Positions 30,310 through 39,299 of a stretch of DNA of 64,000 nucleotides are shown in pieces. Numbering within the stretch: position 1 is the stretch's first letter; every line of letters starts with the position of its first letter. The DNA lies in NCBI RefSeq assembly GCF_010993735.1, contig NZ_WQNI01000009.1, forward strand, positions 62,001 through 126,000. Reading direction: 5' to 3'. Source of the DNA: Chelativorans alearensis (GTDB lineage Bacteria > Pseudomonadota > Alphaproteobacteria > Rhizobiales > Rhizobiaceae). Made by a program: the position numbers and the translations under genes. The notes under the pieces are model-generated. The model saw nothing but the letters and a program-made list of their open reading frames with translations. It did no database searches and had not been told where the DNA came from.

Positions 30310-31317
30310 TCACCCGCCCAGCGCCCCCGCCGGCCTGAGAGCACCGACCTCGATGCCGCGCCAGTTCTTCAGCGCCGGGCGCGCCATCGCCGCAAGTACG
30401 GCGCGCAGCGGGTCGCCCTCGGGAAGGAGGTCGTGCAGCACGGCGGCCACCATCACTTCGGCCGCACGTCCGGCACCGTCGTCGCATTTGAGCGCGATGC
30501 CGAGGCCGCGTTCGGGGATGGCGGCACAGAAGACGCCCTCCGCACCCCCCTTGGTGAAAAGACGCCCCCTGCCCGCCTCCATCATCGCCGTGTCGGCGCG
30601 GCCCGTGCCGGCGACGTAGAAGGGCTCGGCCGTGCAGGCGGCGAAGATGCGCCTTGCAGCGGCGGCACGTGTGCTGGAAAGGCCCTTGCCGGTCGCCATG
30701 CGGGCGAAGCCCTGAGCGAGGTTCTTCAGCGGCACCGCATAGGTGGGTATGGAGCAGCCGTCCGTGCCGCAGGCGTCGACGCCGTGGGCTGCGCCCGTCA
30801 CCGCTTCCAGCGCCTCGCGCACCATCTCCTGAACCGCATGATCGTGGCCGACATAGCCACGGTGGTCAATGCCACTGTGAACACACGTGCACAGGAAGCC
30901 GGCATGCTTGCCGGAGCAATTGTTGTGGAGTTGCGTCGGCGCGCCGCCTGTGCGGGCGAGCATGAGCGTGGTCTCATGGTTCGTCGGCCAGTGGGCGCCG
31001 CATTCATAGGCCGTCTCGTCGAGACCGGCCCTCGCGAGCATCGCTTGCGCCAGTTCGATATGCGCCGGCTCGCCGGAATGGGAAGCCGAGGCGAGCGCGA
31101 TTTCGCGGTTGCCGAAGCGATAGGCATCGGCCGTGCCGCTCTCGATGAGCGGCAGAGCCTGGATCGCTTTCACCGCCGAGCGGGGGAAGACGGGCCGCTC
31201 GACGTCGCCAATGGCGACAACCTGCCCGCCGTCGGCATCGACCACCGCCACCGCGCCGCGATGCCTGCTTTCCACCACGCCGCCGCGCAGCGCCTCGACC
31301 AGAACCGGATTTGCCAT
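30310..31317 (-). CDS. ansA: L-asparaginase, Rhizobium etli type (asparaginase II family, PF06089)
   Basis: A 335-residue enzyme that hydrolyses asparagine to aspartate and ammonia. The family signatures are visible: VFPRSAVKAIQALPL, ASASHSGEPAHIE, HNNCSGKHAGFL and GTDGCSIPTYAVPL. This family is unrelated to E. coli-type asparaginases. ATG 31317 (MANPVLVEAL) fits the family start. Upstream lies a 16-bp tandem duplication. Confidence 0.92.
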   Translation of the reverse strand: MANPVLVEALRGGVVESRHRGAVAVVDADGGQVVAIGDVERPVFPRSAVKAIQALPLIESGTADAYRFGNREIALASASHSGEPAHIELAQAMLARAGLDETAYECGAHWPTNHETTLMLARTGGAPTQLHNNCSGKHAGFLCTCVHSGIDHRGYVGHDHAVQEMVREALEAVTGAAHGVDACGTDGCSIPTYAVPLKNLAQGFARMATGKGLSSTRAAAARRIFAACTAEPFYVAGTGRADTAMMEAGRGRLFTKGGAEGVFCAAIPERGLGIALKCDDGAGRAAEVMVAAVLHDLLPEGDPLRAVLAAMARPALKNWRGIEVGALRPAGALGG

Positions 31318-31330
31318 GCTCTTACCAATA

Positions 31331-31362
31331 TTGCCGGGATCAATTGTTGCCGGGATCAATCA
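31331..31362 (+). repeat. Tandem near-exact duplication of a 16-bp unit
   Basis: TTGCCGGGATCAATTG is followed directly by TTGCCGGGATCAATCA (14 of 16 identical). It lies in the 85-nt gap between divergent ansA and the DUF3750 gene, 14 nt ahead of the ansA start codon. Confidence 0.85.
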
Positions 31363-31402
31363 CTGCCGCACCATCGGCGGTTGGGGTTAAAGAGCGGGCG
31401 TC

Positions 31403-32245
31403 GTGCGGAAAATCAAGCATCTTGCCAGTTTTATTTTTGTCGCCTTCCTCCTGCCTGCCGGCGTTTTCGCCGGCTGGTGGTGGCTCGAAGAGCGGCCTTC
31501 CTCCTGGGGCGCCGCCGACTGGAGCGCGACCGGCATGCTGCCGCCGGCCTCGATAAGCGGGGAAGCGGCCATCTATGTGCTCGCCGCCCGCACCGGCGGC
31601 ATGAAAGGCGCCCTCTCCGTTCACACCTGGATCGTGCTCAAGCCGGAAGGCGGAGACTACGAGCGCTATGAAAAGGTCGGCTGGGGTATGCCCGTGCGCC
31701 GGAACGCCTATCCGCCGGACGGGCGCTGGTATTCCAACCCGCCCTATGTGGTGAAGGCGCTTTACGATGCCGAGGCCGAACGGCTGATCCCCGCGGTGCG
31801 CGCTGCCATCGACAGCTATCCCTATTCCCACAGAGGCGACTACGTCATCTGGCCGGGGCCCAATTCCAATTCCTTCGTCGCCCATGTGGCAAGCCAGGTA
31901 CCTGAACTCGGCGCCTCGATACCGCCCAACGCCATCGGCCGCGACTACCGGCCCGGCCTGTTCGTCTTCGAGCACGATGCGGACTGGACGGACTACCGCC
32001 TCTTTCTCGGCGGCTATGCCGGGCTGGCGCTCGGGCGGGATACGGGGCTGGAGCTCAACCTTCTGGGCCTCGTCGCCGGCTTCGACCTCCTGCAGCCGGC
32101 GATCAAGCTTCCCGGCTTCGGCCGTATCGACTTCTGGGCCACCGCCTCGGCTCAACCGTCACGCGGCAATCCAGCGACCGAGAATCCTCCGTCCACCACC
32201 AATGTGTGGCCCGTGATGAAGCCGGCCTCCGGCGAAAGCAGATAG
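31403..32245 (+). CDS. DUF3750 domain-containing protein
   Basis: A 280-residue protein with an N-terminal membrane segment (HLASFIFVAFLLPAGVFAGWWWL). Domain hallmarks include SISGEAAIYVLAARTGGMKGALSVHTWIVLKPE, SYPYSHRGDYVIWPGPNSNSFVAHVASQVPELG and TDYRLFLGGYAGLALGRDTGLELNLLGL. Function unknown. It starts with GTG 31403. The family seems to end soon after PGFGRIDFW; the last ~30 codons overlap the end of the opposite SDR gene and look like read-through coding. Confidence 0.85.
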   Translation: MRKIKHLASFIFVAFLLPAGVFAGWWWLEERPSSWGAADWSATGMLPPASISGEAAIYVLAARTGGMKGALSVHTWIVLKPEGGDYERYEKVGWGMPVRRNAYPPDGRWYSNPPYVVKALYDAEAERLIPAVRAAIDSYPYSHRGDYVIWPGPNSNSFVAHVASQVPELGASIPPNAIGRDYRPGLFVFEHDADWTDYRLFLGGYAGLALGRDTGLELNLLGLVAGFDLLQPAIKLPGFGRIDFWATASAQPSRGNPATENPPSTTNVWPVMKPASGESR

Positions 32246-32895
32246 GCCACCGCCGCGGCGATGTCGCGCGGCTCGGCGGCGCGGTGCTGCGGCGTCGCCT
32301 CCAGCCAGGCACGGCGGCGCTCCATGTCCTCGTCGAAGGCGGCGGTGGACGCTTCCACAAGGCCCGCCGCCACGCAATTGACACGCACGCCACGGCCGGC
32401 AAGCTCCAGCGCCATCACCTCGCTCATCAGCTTCACGCCCGCCTTCGAGGCACCATAGGCAGCATGGCCGCCATTGGCGCGCAGGCCGCTGACGGAGGTG
32501 AGGTTGACGATGACAAGCCCCTGGCCCATGCGCGCGAGCGCCGCCTGGGAGGCAATGAAGGCGCCCGCCAGATTGATGTCGAGGACCTGCCGGAAAAGCT
32601 CCGCGCTCGTTTCCTCGAACGGCGCCTCGCGCCGTATGCCGGCACAATTGACAAGGGCGGCAAGAAGCCCCTGCGCGCCCACGGCCGCGTCGAAGGCCTC
32701 GGCGACCTCATCCTCGTCCGTAACATCGGCGGCAAGGAAGATCGCCTCCTCCCCGGCCAGAAGATCCTCCGCCTCGGCCAAGGCCGTACGGTCGCTGTCG
32801 ACCACCGCGACGTACCAGCCATCGTCCAGAAGGCGCTCGGCCACAGCAAGGCCCACGCCCGAAGCGCCGCCGGTGATGATGGCCGCCGGGTTCAT
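32152..32895 (-). CDS. SDR family NAD(P)-dependent oxidoreductase
   Basis: A 247-residue short-chain dehydrogenase. Cofactor motif TGGASGVGLAVAERL at the N-terminus, NCAGIRR in place of the usual NNAG, and the active site YGASKAGVKL. The end GHTLVVDGGFS is typical. It lies directly upstream of, and divergent from, betI. Substrate unknown. Confidence 0.9.
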   Translation of the reverse strand: MNPAAIITGGASGVGLAVAERLLDDGWYVAVVDSDRTALAEAEDLLAGEEAIFLAADVTDEDEVAEAFDAAVGAQGLLAALVNCAGIRREAPFEETSAELFRQVLDINLAGAFIASQAALARMGQGLVIVNLTSVSGLRANGGHAAYGASKAGVKLMSEVMALELAGRGVRVNCVAAGLVEASTAAFDEDMERRRAWLEATPQHRAAEPRDIAAAVAYLLSPEAGFITGHTLVVDGGFSVAGLPRDG

Positions 32896-33049
32896 CCTAT
32901 GCGTCCCCCAGCGGAGAACCGTACCGCTGTCGCCATTGCCGACTCCTTAGCCACCCCATTGATAGCACATCCTGAGGAGGCGGTCGCGGGGGCTGAAGTT
33001 GGAACGGATGGCCGGCATGCACCGCTCTTCATACTTCTCAATATTTTTC

Positions 33050-33069
33050 TTGATTGATCACTCAATCAA
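33050..33069. promoter_or_regulatory. BetI operator
   Basis: TTGATTGATCACTCAATCAA is an inverted repeat with eight-base arms and a four-base centre, 17 nt before the betI start. Sites of this form are known as BetI targets in the choline regulon, so autorepression relieved by choline is expected. Confidence 0.8.
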
Positions 33070-33085
33070 AAATAGACTGCCCTCC

Positions 33086-33673
33086 ATGCCTAAGATCGGA
33101 ATGGAACCCCTGCGCCGCCGGGCGCTCATCGACGCCGCTATCCACGCCATCGGCGAGCGCGGCTCTCTCGATGTCACCATGTCGGAGATCGCCGGCCGCG
33201 CCGGTGTCTCGGCGGCCCTTGCACACCACTATTTCGGCGCCAAGGAAGACCTGCTCTTCGCAACCATGCGCCATATCCTGGCCGAACTCGGGCGCGACCT
33301 GAGCCAGGCGGTGGAGGGATGCGCCGGCCTTACCCGCGTGCGCGCCATCATCGCCGTGAACTTTTCGCAAAAGCAGTTCCGGCCGGAGATCATCGCCGCC
33401 TGGCTCGCCTTCTATGTGGAGGCGCAGCGCGCGCCGGCGCTCAGGCGCCTCTTGCGCGTCTATGCGCGACGGCTCCACTCCAACCTGATCTTCGCGCTCA
33501 CACCCCTTCTGCCGCGCGCGGAAGCCGAGCGCACGGCCGAGGGCATCGCCGCGCTCATCGACGGGCTCTACATCCGCCGCGCCCTCAAGGACGGCCCGCC
33601 GGACGCGGCGTCGGCCATTGCGCTGGTGGAGGATTATGTGACGCTGCGGCTCGGAGGGCGGCATCATGCTTGA
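33086..33673 (+). CDS. betI: Transcriptional repressor BetI (TetR family)
   Basis: A 195-residue TetR-type repressor. The HTH occupies residues ~25-55 ([27 protein letters not shown]). The ligand domain contains [33 protein letters not shown], highly typical of BetI, which senses choline. ATG 33086 is preceded by CCCTCC-rich sequence, so the ribosome site is weak. The gene overlaps betA by eight bases and has a palindromic operator just upstream. Confidence 0.93.
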   Translation: MPKIGMEPLRRRALIDAAIHAIGERGSLDVTMSEIAGRAGVSAALAHHYFGAKEDLLFATMRHILAELGRDLSQAVEGCAGLTRVRAIIAVNFSQKQFRPEIIAAWLAFYVEAQRAPALRRLLRVYARRLHSNLIFALTPLLPRAEAERTAEGIAALIDGLYIRRALKDGPPDAASAIALVEDYVTLRLGGRHHA

Positions 33674-35318
33674 GGCCGACTACGTCGTCGTCGGCGCGGG
33701 CTCCGCCGGCTCCGCGCTCGCCTACCGCCTGTCGGAGGGCGGCAAATATTCGGTGATCGTCATCGAGCATGGCGGCAGCGATTTCGGCCCCTTCATCCAG
33801 ATGCCGGCCGCCCTCTCCTTCCCCATGAACATGGCCCGATACGACTGGGGCTTTCGCACCGGGCCCGAGCCGCATCTCGCCGGCCGCTCCCTCGCCACGC
33901 CACGCGGCAAGGTCGTCGGCGGCTCCTCCTCCATCAACGGCATGGTCTATGTGCGCGGCCATGCCCTTGACTTCGACCACTGGGCCGAAGCCGGCGCCAA
34001 GGGCTGGGCCTTCGCGGACGTGCTGCCCTATTTCAAGCGCATGGAAAACACGAAGGACGGCGAGGATGGCTGGCGCGGCACCGATGGGCCGCTGCACGTA
34101 CAGCGCGGCCCGCGGCTCAATCCGCTCTACCAGACCTTTGTCGAAGCGGGCCGCGAAGCGGGCTTCGAATTGACCGAAGACTACAACGGCGCCAAGCAGG
34201 AAGGCTTCGGGCCGATGGAGCAGACCATCCATCGCGGCCGTCGCTGGTCCGCCGCCAACGCCTATCTGAAGCCGGCGCTCAAGCGGCAAAACGTGAGTCT
34301 CGTCAGAGGCTTCGCGCGGCGCATTGTGATAGAGAATCAACGCGCCGTCGGCGTAGAGATCGAAGTTGAGAAAGTGATTCAAGTTGTTAAAGCACAACTT
34401 GAAGTTGTTGTTGCCGCCTCCGCGATCAACTCGCCGAAACTGCTCAAGCTGTCGGGCATCGGCCCGGCCGAGGAACTTATCCGCAACGGCATTAGGGTTG
34501 TCGCCGACCGGCCGGGCGTCGGCCAGAACCTGCAGGACCACCTGGAGCTCTATATCCAGCAGGAGTGCGTCAAGCCGATCACGCTCTATTCCAAGCTCGG
34601 CCTCTTTTCCAAGGCGCTGATCGGCGCCGAGTGGTTGCTCTTCAAGACCGGGCTCGGCGCCTCCAACCATTTCGAGGCGGCTGCCTTCGTGCGCTCCCGC
34701 CCCGGCGTCGACTATCCCGATATCCAGTACCACTTCCTGCCCGCCGCGATCCGCTACGACGGCAAGGCCGCGGCCGAGGTGCACGGCTTCCAGGCCCATG
34801 TCGGGCCGATGCGCTCGAAGTCGCGCGGCTCGGTCACCCTTGCCTCGCCCGATCCTTGGCAGGCGCCGAAGATCCGTTTCAACTACATGGCGCATGAGGA
34901 AGACTGGGCCGACTTCCGCCACTGCATCCGGCTCACGCGCGAAATCTTCGCCCAGGACGCCTTCGCACCCTATCGCGGGCAGGAGATCTCGCCGGGCGGG
35001 CACGTGACATCCGACGAGGCCCTGGACGATTTCATCCGCGAGCACGCGGAGAGCGCCTACCACCCCTGCGGAACCTGCCGCATGGGCGACAGGGGCGACC
35101 CCATGAGTGTCGTCGATCCGGAACTGAAGGTGATCGGCGTGGAGGGCCTCAGGGTGGCCGATTCCTCTGTCTTCCCGCGCATCACCAACGGCAACCTCAA
35201 CGCGCCCTCGATCATGGTGGGCGAAAAGGCCGCCGATCATATCCTCGGCAAGCCCCTCCTGCCGCCGTCGAACCAACAGCCGTGGATCAACCCGCGCTGG
35301 CAGGTTTCCGACCGCTAA
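33666..35318 (+). CDS. betA: Choline dehydrogenase
   Basis: A 550-residue FAD-dependent GMC oxidoreductase that oxidises choline to betaine aldehyde at the membrane. FAD motif [19 protein letters not shown] signatures [22 protein letters not shown] and [18 protein letters not shown], and the active-site His in [11 protein letters not shown] are visible. Length is normal. Codons at about 34335-34420 are strikingly AT-rich and hold a perfect 10-bp inverted repeat, although the amino acids fit the family. Confidence 0.95.
   Translation: MLEADYVVVGAGSAGSALAYRLSEGGKYSVIVIEHGGSDFGPFIQMPAALSFPMNMARYDWGFRTGPEPHLAGRSLATPRGKVVGGSSSINGMVYVRGHALDFDHWAEAGAKGWAFADVLPYFKRMENTKDGEDGWRGTDGPLHVQRGPRLNPLYQTFVEAGREAGFELTEDYNGAKQEGFGPMEQTIHRGRRWSAANAYLKPALKRQNVSLVRGFARRIVIENQRAVGVEIEVEKVIQVVKAQLEVVVAASAINSPKLLKLSGIGPAEELIRNGIRVVADRPGVGQNLQDHLELYIQQECVKPITLYSKLGLFSKALIGAEWLLFKTGLGASNHFEAAAFVRSRPGVDYPDIQYHFLPAAIRYDGKAAAEVHGFQAHVGPMRSKSRGSVTLASPDPWQAPKIRFNYMAHEEDWADFRHCIRLTREIFAQDAFAPYRGQEISPGGHVTSDEALDDFIREHAESAYHPCGTCRMGDRGDPMSVVDPELKVIGVEGLRVADSSVFPRITNGNLNAPSIMVGEKAADHILGKPLLPPSNQQPWINPRWQVSDR
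34378..34403. repeat. Intragenic inverted repeat in a low-GC patch of betA
   Basis: TTCAAGTTGT and ACAACTTGAA form a perfect ten-base dyad around TAAAGC. The surrounding ~80 bp use GTT, GAA, AAA and CAA codons that are rare in the rest of the gene. Confidence 0.75.
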
Positions 35319-35334
35319 CCCCGTGGAGAAGAAT

Positions 35335-36798
35335 ATGCGCGCCCAGCCAAAGGCCTCGCACTACATCAATGGCGACTTCGCCGAGGATACGCGAGGCGCA
35401 AGCCTCGATGTCATCTACCCCGCGACGGCCGAGACGATCGCCCGGCTGCATCTGGCGACGCCCAATGTCGTCGAGCTGGCGGTGGGCTCCGCGCGCGCCG
35501 CCCAGGCTGCCTGGGCGCGGCTGAAGCCCATGGAGCGTGGGCGAATCCTGAGAAAGGCGGCGGACATCCTGCGCGCCCGCAACGCCGAGCTGGCGCGGCT
35601 CGAGACGCTGGATACCGGAAAGGCCATCCAGGAGACGCTGGTTGCCGACGCGGCGTCCGCCGCCGATGCGCTGGAATTCTTCGGTTGCGCCGTCGCCGCC
35701 CACAATGGCGAGCATATCGAGCTCGGCGGCCCCTTCGGCTATACAAGGCGCGAGCCGCTCGGCGTCGCCGTCGGCATCGGCGCCTGGAACTACCCCATCC
35801 AGATCGCCGCCTGGAAGGCGGCCCCGGCGCTCGCCGCCGGTAACGCCATGGTCTTCAAACCGTCGGAGAACACCCCGCTTTCCGCCCTGGCGCTCGCGGA
35901 GATCCTCACCGAGGCCGGCCTGCCGGACGGCCTCTTCAACGTCGTGCAAGGGGCGGGCGAGGTGGGCGCGCAACTGGTAGGCCATCCAGCGGTAGCGAAG
36001 GTCTCCCTCACCGGCTCCGTCGCCACGGGCAAAAAGGTGATGGCGCTTGCCGGCAGCCAGATGAAGCACGGCACCATGGAGCTCGGCGGCAAGTCGCCCA
36101 TCATTATCTTCGACGACGCGGATGTGGAAAACGCCGTCGGCGGCGCCATGCTCGGCAATTTCTGTTCCACCGGCCAGATCTGCTCCAACGGCACCCGCGT
36201 CTTCCTGCAGAAAGGCATCTACGATCGCTTCCTCGACCGGCTGAGCGAGCGCACGCGCGCCATCCGGCTGGGAGACCCGCTCGATCCGGACACGCATCTG
36301 GGCCCGCTCGTCTCCGCCGAGCAGCGCGAGCGCGTCTTGTCATACATCGCGCTCGGTGTGGAGGAAGGCGCGCATCTGCACCTCGGGGGCGGCGCTCCCA
36401 GCCTGCAGGGCTTCGAGAAGGGCTTCTTCGTGGAGCCCACCATCTTCACCGGGGTGCGCGACGACATGCGCATCGCCCGCGAAGAAATCTTCGGGCCAGT
36501 GATGTGCGTCTTCTCCTTCGATACGGAGGAAGAAGCCATCGCGCGAGCCAACGACACGGAGTTCGGGCTGGCCGCCGGCGTCTTCACGCGCGACATGGCG
36601 CGCGCTCATCGCGTCGTCGGCCAGTTGCAGGCGGGAAGCTGCTGGATCAACGCCTATAACCTGACACCGGTGGAGCTTCCCTTCGGCGGCTTCAAAAGTT
36701 CCGGCATCGGCCGAGAGAACGCCCTTGCAGCGCTCGACCACTATTCCCAGATCAAGGCGGTCTATGTGGAAACCGGAAATGTCGAAAGCCCCTATTGA
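35335..36798 (+). CDS. betB: Betaine aldehyde dehydrogenase
   Basis: A 487-residue NAD(P)-dependent aldehyde dehydrogenase that makes glycine betaine, an osmoprotectant. Cofactor region [31 protein letters not shown], general base Glu in [16 protein letters not shown] and catalytic Cys in [16 protein letters not shown] 35335 is used; an in-frame GTG four codons earlier is possible. It follows betA by 16 nt and completes the operon. No betC or choline transporter gene is present here. Confidence 0.95.
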   Translation: MRAQPKASHYINGDFAEDTRGASLDVIYPATAETIARLHLATPNVVELAVGSARAAQAAWARLKPMERGRILRKAADILRARNAELARLETLDTGKAIQETLVADAASAADALEFFGCAVAAHNGEHIELGGPFGYTRREPLGVAVGIGAWNYPIQIAAWKAAPALAAGNAMVFKPSENTPLSALALAEILTEAGLPDGLFNVVQGAGEVGAQLVGHPAVAKVSLTGSVATGKKVMALAGSQMKHGTMELGGKSPIIIFDDADVENAVGGAMLGNFCSTGQICSNGTRVFLQKGIYDRFLDRLSERTRAIRLGDPLDPDTHLGPLVSAEQRERVLSYIALGVEEGAHLHLGGGAPSLQGFEKGFFVEPTIFTGVRDDMRIAREEIFGPVMCVFSFDTEEEAIARANDTEFGLAAGVFTRDMARAHRVVGQLQAGSCWINAYNLTPVELPFGGFKSSGIGRENALAALDHYSQIKAVYVETGNVESPY

Positions 36799-36856
36799 GG
36801 GCACGGTTTCAGCTTGCGAAGGCGCGGCGTGCCCGTTATAAGCCGCCGTCGGGTCA

Positions 36857-36933
36857 CGGAGTGTAGCGCAGTCTGGTAGCGCACCTCGTTCGGGACGAGG
36901 GGGTCGCAGGTTCGAATCCTGCCACTCCGACCA
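36857..36933 (+). tRNA. tRNA-Pro (anticodon CGG)
   Basis: The sequence folds into a full cloverleaf: acceptor CGGAGTG/CACTCCG, D arm GCGC...GCGC, anticodon stem CCTCG/CGAGG with loop TTCGGGA, and T arm GCAGG TTCGAAT CCTGC. The 3' CCA (36931-36933) is encoded. The anticodon CGG reads the proline codon CCG. Confidence 0.96.
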
Positions 36934-37067
36934 GCCAAATCAAGCGCTTAGCGACCCTCCGCAAAATCCACGGCAATGAAACACGTTGCCCCTCCCTGCT
37001 CTACTGCTGGTGAACGCATCTCCAATCTCGGCATAATGGCCGGGATGATGGTGTCCATAAGACATCA

Positions 37068-37200
37068 ATGCGAAGCCTTGGCCCGATTTCACAAATCATT
37101 TCCTGTGCCAAGATTGCTGAAACGGGGTCATTTTCCAAGGCTGCGCGTGAACTGAACCTGACACCATCAGCAGTCAGCAAATCGCTTTCGCTACGAGCAG
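37068..37200 (+). pseudogene. LysR-family regulator remnant (N-terminal HTH only)
   Basis: ISQIISCAKIAETGSFSKAARELNLTPSAVSKSLS is a clear LysR helix-turn-helix segment beginning close to ATG 37068. Similarity stops abruptly near 37190, where the 3' end of the anti-sigma gene begins on the other strand. The remaining ~250 residues of a LysR protein are missing. Base composition is lower in GC than the flanks. It lies 134 nt after tRNA-Pro. Confidence 0.75.
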
Positions 37201-37230
37201 GCCCGCCTGGAGGCGGCGTTTGCCTGCGGC

Positions 37231-38004
37231 TCAGCCCAGTTGCTCGTAGGCTTGCGTCGCGATCTCGCGCAGCCGGTCGCGGGAAAGGTCGCCGACGAGC
37301 GCGCAACTGATCCCCTCGTCCGTCCAGAAAAATGCCTCCAGCCGATCGAGCGAGACATAGCGGAACGCGGTCTCACGTCCCTCTTCGGCGGTGATGATGT
37401 AGAGCGTCACCCGATGCCCGGCCTCGTCCTCGTACATGAACTGCGCGGCCGGCCCTCTTGCAGACGGCAAAAGCCGTCCCCCGACGAGGTTGAGCCCGTC
37501 ATCCCTGAGGTCGGGCACGTTGATTGACCGGTCGAGGCGCTTGGAAAGCCATGTCTGCAAATGGTCTTTCTCATCCGCCCAGACCTCCACGGGATGGATG
37601 ACCTCGCTGGCATAGATCCTGTGGGCTTCCATCGCCGTGGCGGCGAGGTCAGCCCGCGTCGATATGGAGGGCGCCAGTATATCGCGTCCGTACCAGCCTG
37701 CCGTTCCGCTGATGGCCACCAGAATCACGGCAGCCGCGACCGCCCGGCCCCAACGTCCGGCCGCTGCCCGGCGCTCCCGCTCGATGCGGTAGACGCCGAG
37801 CCGCGGCGGCATCGGCTCGGCCGCCATGTGTCCGTAGAGTGCGCGCAGTGTCTCGTTCTGGTGCCGCCAAGCCTCCACCTCCCCGGCCACTGCCGGATTC
37901 TCCGCCAGATAAGCCTCGACCGCCGCGCGCGCCCGCCCGTCGAGCGCGCCGTCGACATAGGCGTGCAGCTCGTGCTCTGTGATCTTGCGCTGCTCCCGGC
38001 TCAT
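37231..38004 (-). CDS. Anti-sigma factor, transmembrane
   Basis: A 257-residue protein: an N-terminal cytoplasmic region with EHELHAYVDGALDGRARAAVEAYLAENP, the usual anti-sigma start, then one membrane segment (WGRAVAAAVILVAISGTAGWYG, about residues 84-105) and a ~150-residue outer domain with SERVISIGNAL-independent sequence such as INVPDLRDDGLNLVGGRLLP. The zinc-binding HxxxCxxC motif of ZAS anti-sigmas is absent. It overlaps the sigma gene by four bases, so it very probably binds and inhibits that sigma factor. Confidence 0.87.
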   Translation of the reverse strand: MSREQRKITEHELHAYVDGALDGRARAAVEAYLAENPAVAGEVEAWRHQNETLRALYGHMAAEPMPPRLGVYRIERERRAAAGRWGRAVAAAVILVAISGTAGWYGRDILAPSISTRADLAATAMEAHRIYASEVIHPVEVWADEKDHLQTWLSKRLDRSINVPDLRDDGLNLVGGRLLPSARGPAAQFMYEDEAGHRVTLYIITAEEGRETAFRYVSLDRLEAFFWTDEGISCALVGDLSRDRLREIATQAYEQLG

Positions 38005-38507
38005 TTCACGGACCTCAGTCTCGGCGTTCCCGTTTCCGTCAAGCGGCGCAGCGCCGCGCGCGCCCGCCCCAAGCGCGACATCAGTGTGCCGATGGGAATG
38101 GCAAGTACGGCCGCCGCTTCCGCATAGCTCATCTCCTCGACGGCCACGAGAAGCAGCGCCTCGCGCTGCTCCATGGGCAGTTCCTGTATCGCCCGAGCCG
38201 TCTCGGCAAGCGCCAGCCGGCCAGGCTGAGCATCAAGGCCAGGTGGATCGCCCGGCAGGGCGTCGAGAGGAAGCGGAGCGGGCGCGCGCCTTCTCCTCCT
38301 CGCCTCGTTGCGGTGGATGTTCAGGAGGATCCGGAACATCCAGGAGCGGACGGAGCCCGACGGCCTCCATAGGCCGCGTTTGCGGATCGCCCGCTCCAGA
38401 CAGTCCTGGACGAGATCGTCGGCAAGATCGGGATCGTGCGTAAGGGCCCGCGCATAGCGCCTGAGCGCCGGCACGCATTCCTCGATCTCATCCAGGAACT
38501 GCGACAT
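38001..38507 (-). CDS. ECF-type RNA polymerase sigma factor
   Basis: A 168-residue sigma70-family factor. Region 2 is seen in LRRYARALTHDPDLADDLVQDCLERAIRK and VRSWMFRILLNIHRNEARRRRR. Region 4 is in LPMEQREALLLVAVEEMSYAEAAAVLAIPIGTLMSRLGRARAALRR. It is followed by the overlapping anti-sigma gene and preceded, four bases away, by a gene for a small secreted protein, suggesting one transcription unit. The signal is not known. Confidence 0.92.
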   Translation of the reverse strand: MSQFLDEIEECVPALRRYARALTHDPDLADDLVQDCLERAIRKRGLWRPSGSVRSWMFRILLNIHRNEARRRRRAPAPLPLDALPGDPPGLDAQPGRLALAETARAIQELPMEQREALLLVAVEEMSYAEAAAVLAIPIGTLMSRLGRARAALRRLTETGTPRLRSVK

Positions 38508-38510
38508 CGG

Positions 38511-38897
38511 CTACTCTTTGGCGACGTGCCAGACATCGCCCACGCCGTCTCCGGTCATGTCGCCCGGTTTCTGGTCGTTCACCCACAGATAGAGCGGCTC
38601 GCCCTTGTATGCCCACTGCATTGTGCCGTCCTTGCGCTCCACCAGCGTGTAATCTCCTTCCGCCGTCGCGCCCGCATCGGCGATGAGCGGCGGCCATTTC
38701 GCGGCGCAGTCATCATAGCAGTTCGACATGCCCGCCGTATCCTTGTCGAAGGTGTAGAGCGTCATGCCGTTGGCATCGGTGAGAATCTCGCTGCCTTCGG
38801 TTTCCATCGACTTGATGGCGCCGCCGGCATAGTCGTCGGCATAGGCGAGCGGCATTGCAATCGCCATCGCGGCGGCGGTCAGTATGAGAGAACGCAT
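38511..38897 (-). CDS. Secreted repeat protein (COG4315/PF03640 type)
   Basis: A 128-residue precursor with signal peptide MRSLILTAAAMAIAMPLAYA. Two motifs of the family are present: MTLYTFDKDTAGMSNCYDDCAAKWPPL and GEPLYLWVNDQKPGDMTGDGVGDVWHVA (YxFxxD type). Such small periplasmic or lipoprotein-like proteins have no firm function. It is the first gene of the three-gene unit with the ECF sigma and anti-sigma factors, so it could be the sensed target or a regulon member. Confidence 0.87.
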   Translation of the reverse strand: MRSLILTAAAMAIAMPLAYADDYAGGAIKSMETEGSEILTDANGMTLYTFDKDTAGMSNCYDDCAAKWPPLIADAGATAEGDYTLVERKDGTMQWAYKGEPLYLWVNDQKPGDMTGDGVGDVWHVAKE

Positions 38898-39060
38898 GAT
38901 CTGAAACCCTCTGTTTTGATCCTCAAACGTGCGGACCTTGTGCCCGCATTACGAAGAACACCTTTGGACAGCAAATAATCCCGGCGGAAGAAAACTTTCC
39001 GGTTACGCAAGCGGCTGCCGCACCACTCAAGGAACATTGATGGAGGCTCCAGCTCGGCAG

Positions 39061-39234
39061 GAAGTCAAGGCGGAGGCGACCACTAGCCGGGTCACCCGAT
39101 AGAGTGACGGCCCCCGCGCCGATGCCGAGCACCATCACGAGGACTGCGCCAGTCGACGCGCCGGCCGAGATGCCGAGCAAGTAAGGCTCCGCCAGCTGGT
39201 TGCGCAGCACCCTGAGGACCTCGGCCGGCATCAC
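39061..39234 (-). pseudogene. FecCD-type iron-siderophore ABC permease remnant
   Basis: The minus strand encodes LRVLRNQLAEPYLLGISAGASTGAVLVMVLGIGAGAVTLS, the unmistakable core of FecCD/BtuC permeases (usually LLRNPLADPYLLGISSGAS). Only ~58 residues are recognisable; both flanks are unrelated and no start or transporter partner is near. It is a decayed fragment next to the FloR-like gene. Confidence 0.72.
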
Positions 39235-39299
39235 CAGCGGGGTGGAGGCGCTGATGCTGACGAGCGGCCTGACGTCGCGGGCCGCTCGTGCAAACAGCG

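Noticed and set aside
37191-37376. Short minus-strand frame overlapping the anti-sigma gene end
   Set aside because: It is an alternate frame within the anti-sigma coding end and the LysR remnant and has no coding character.
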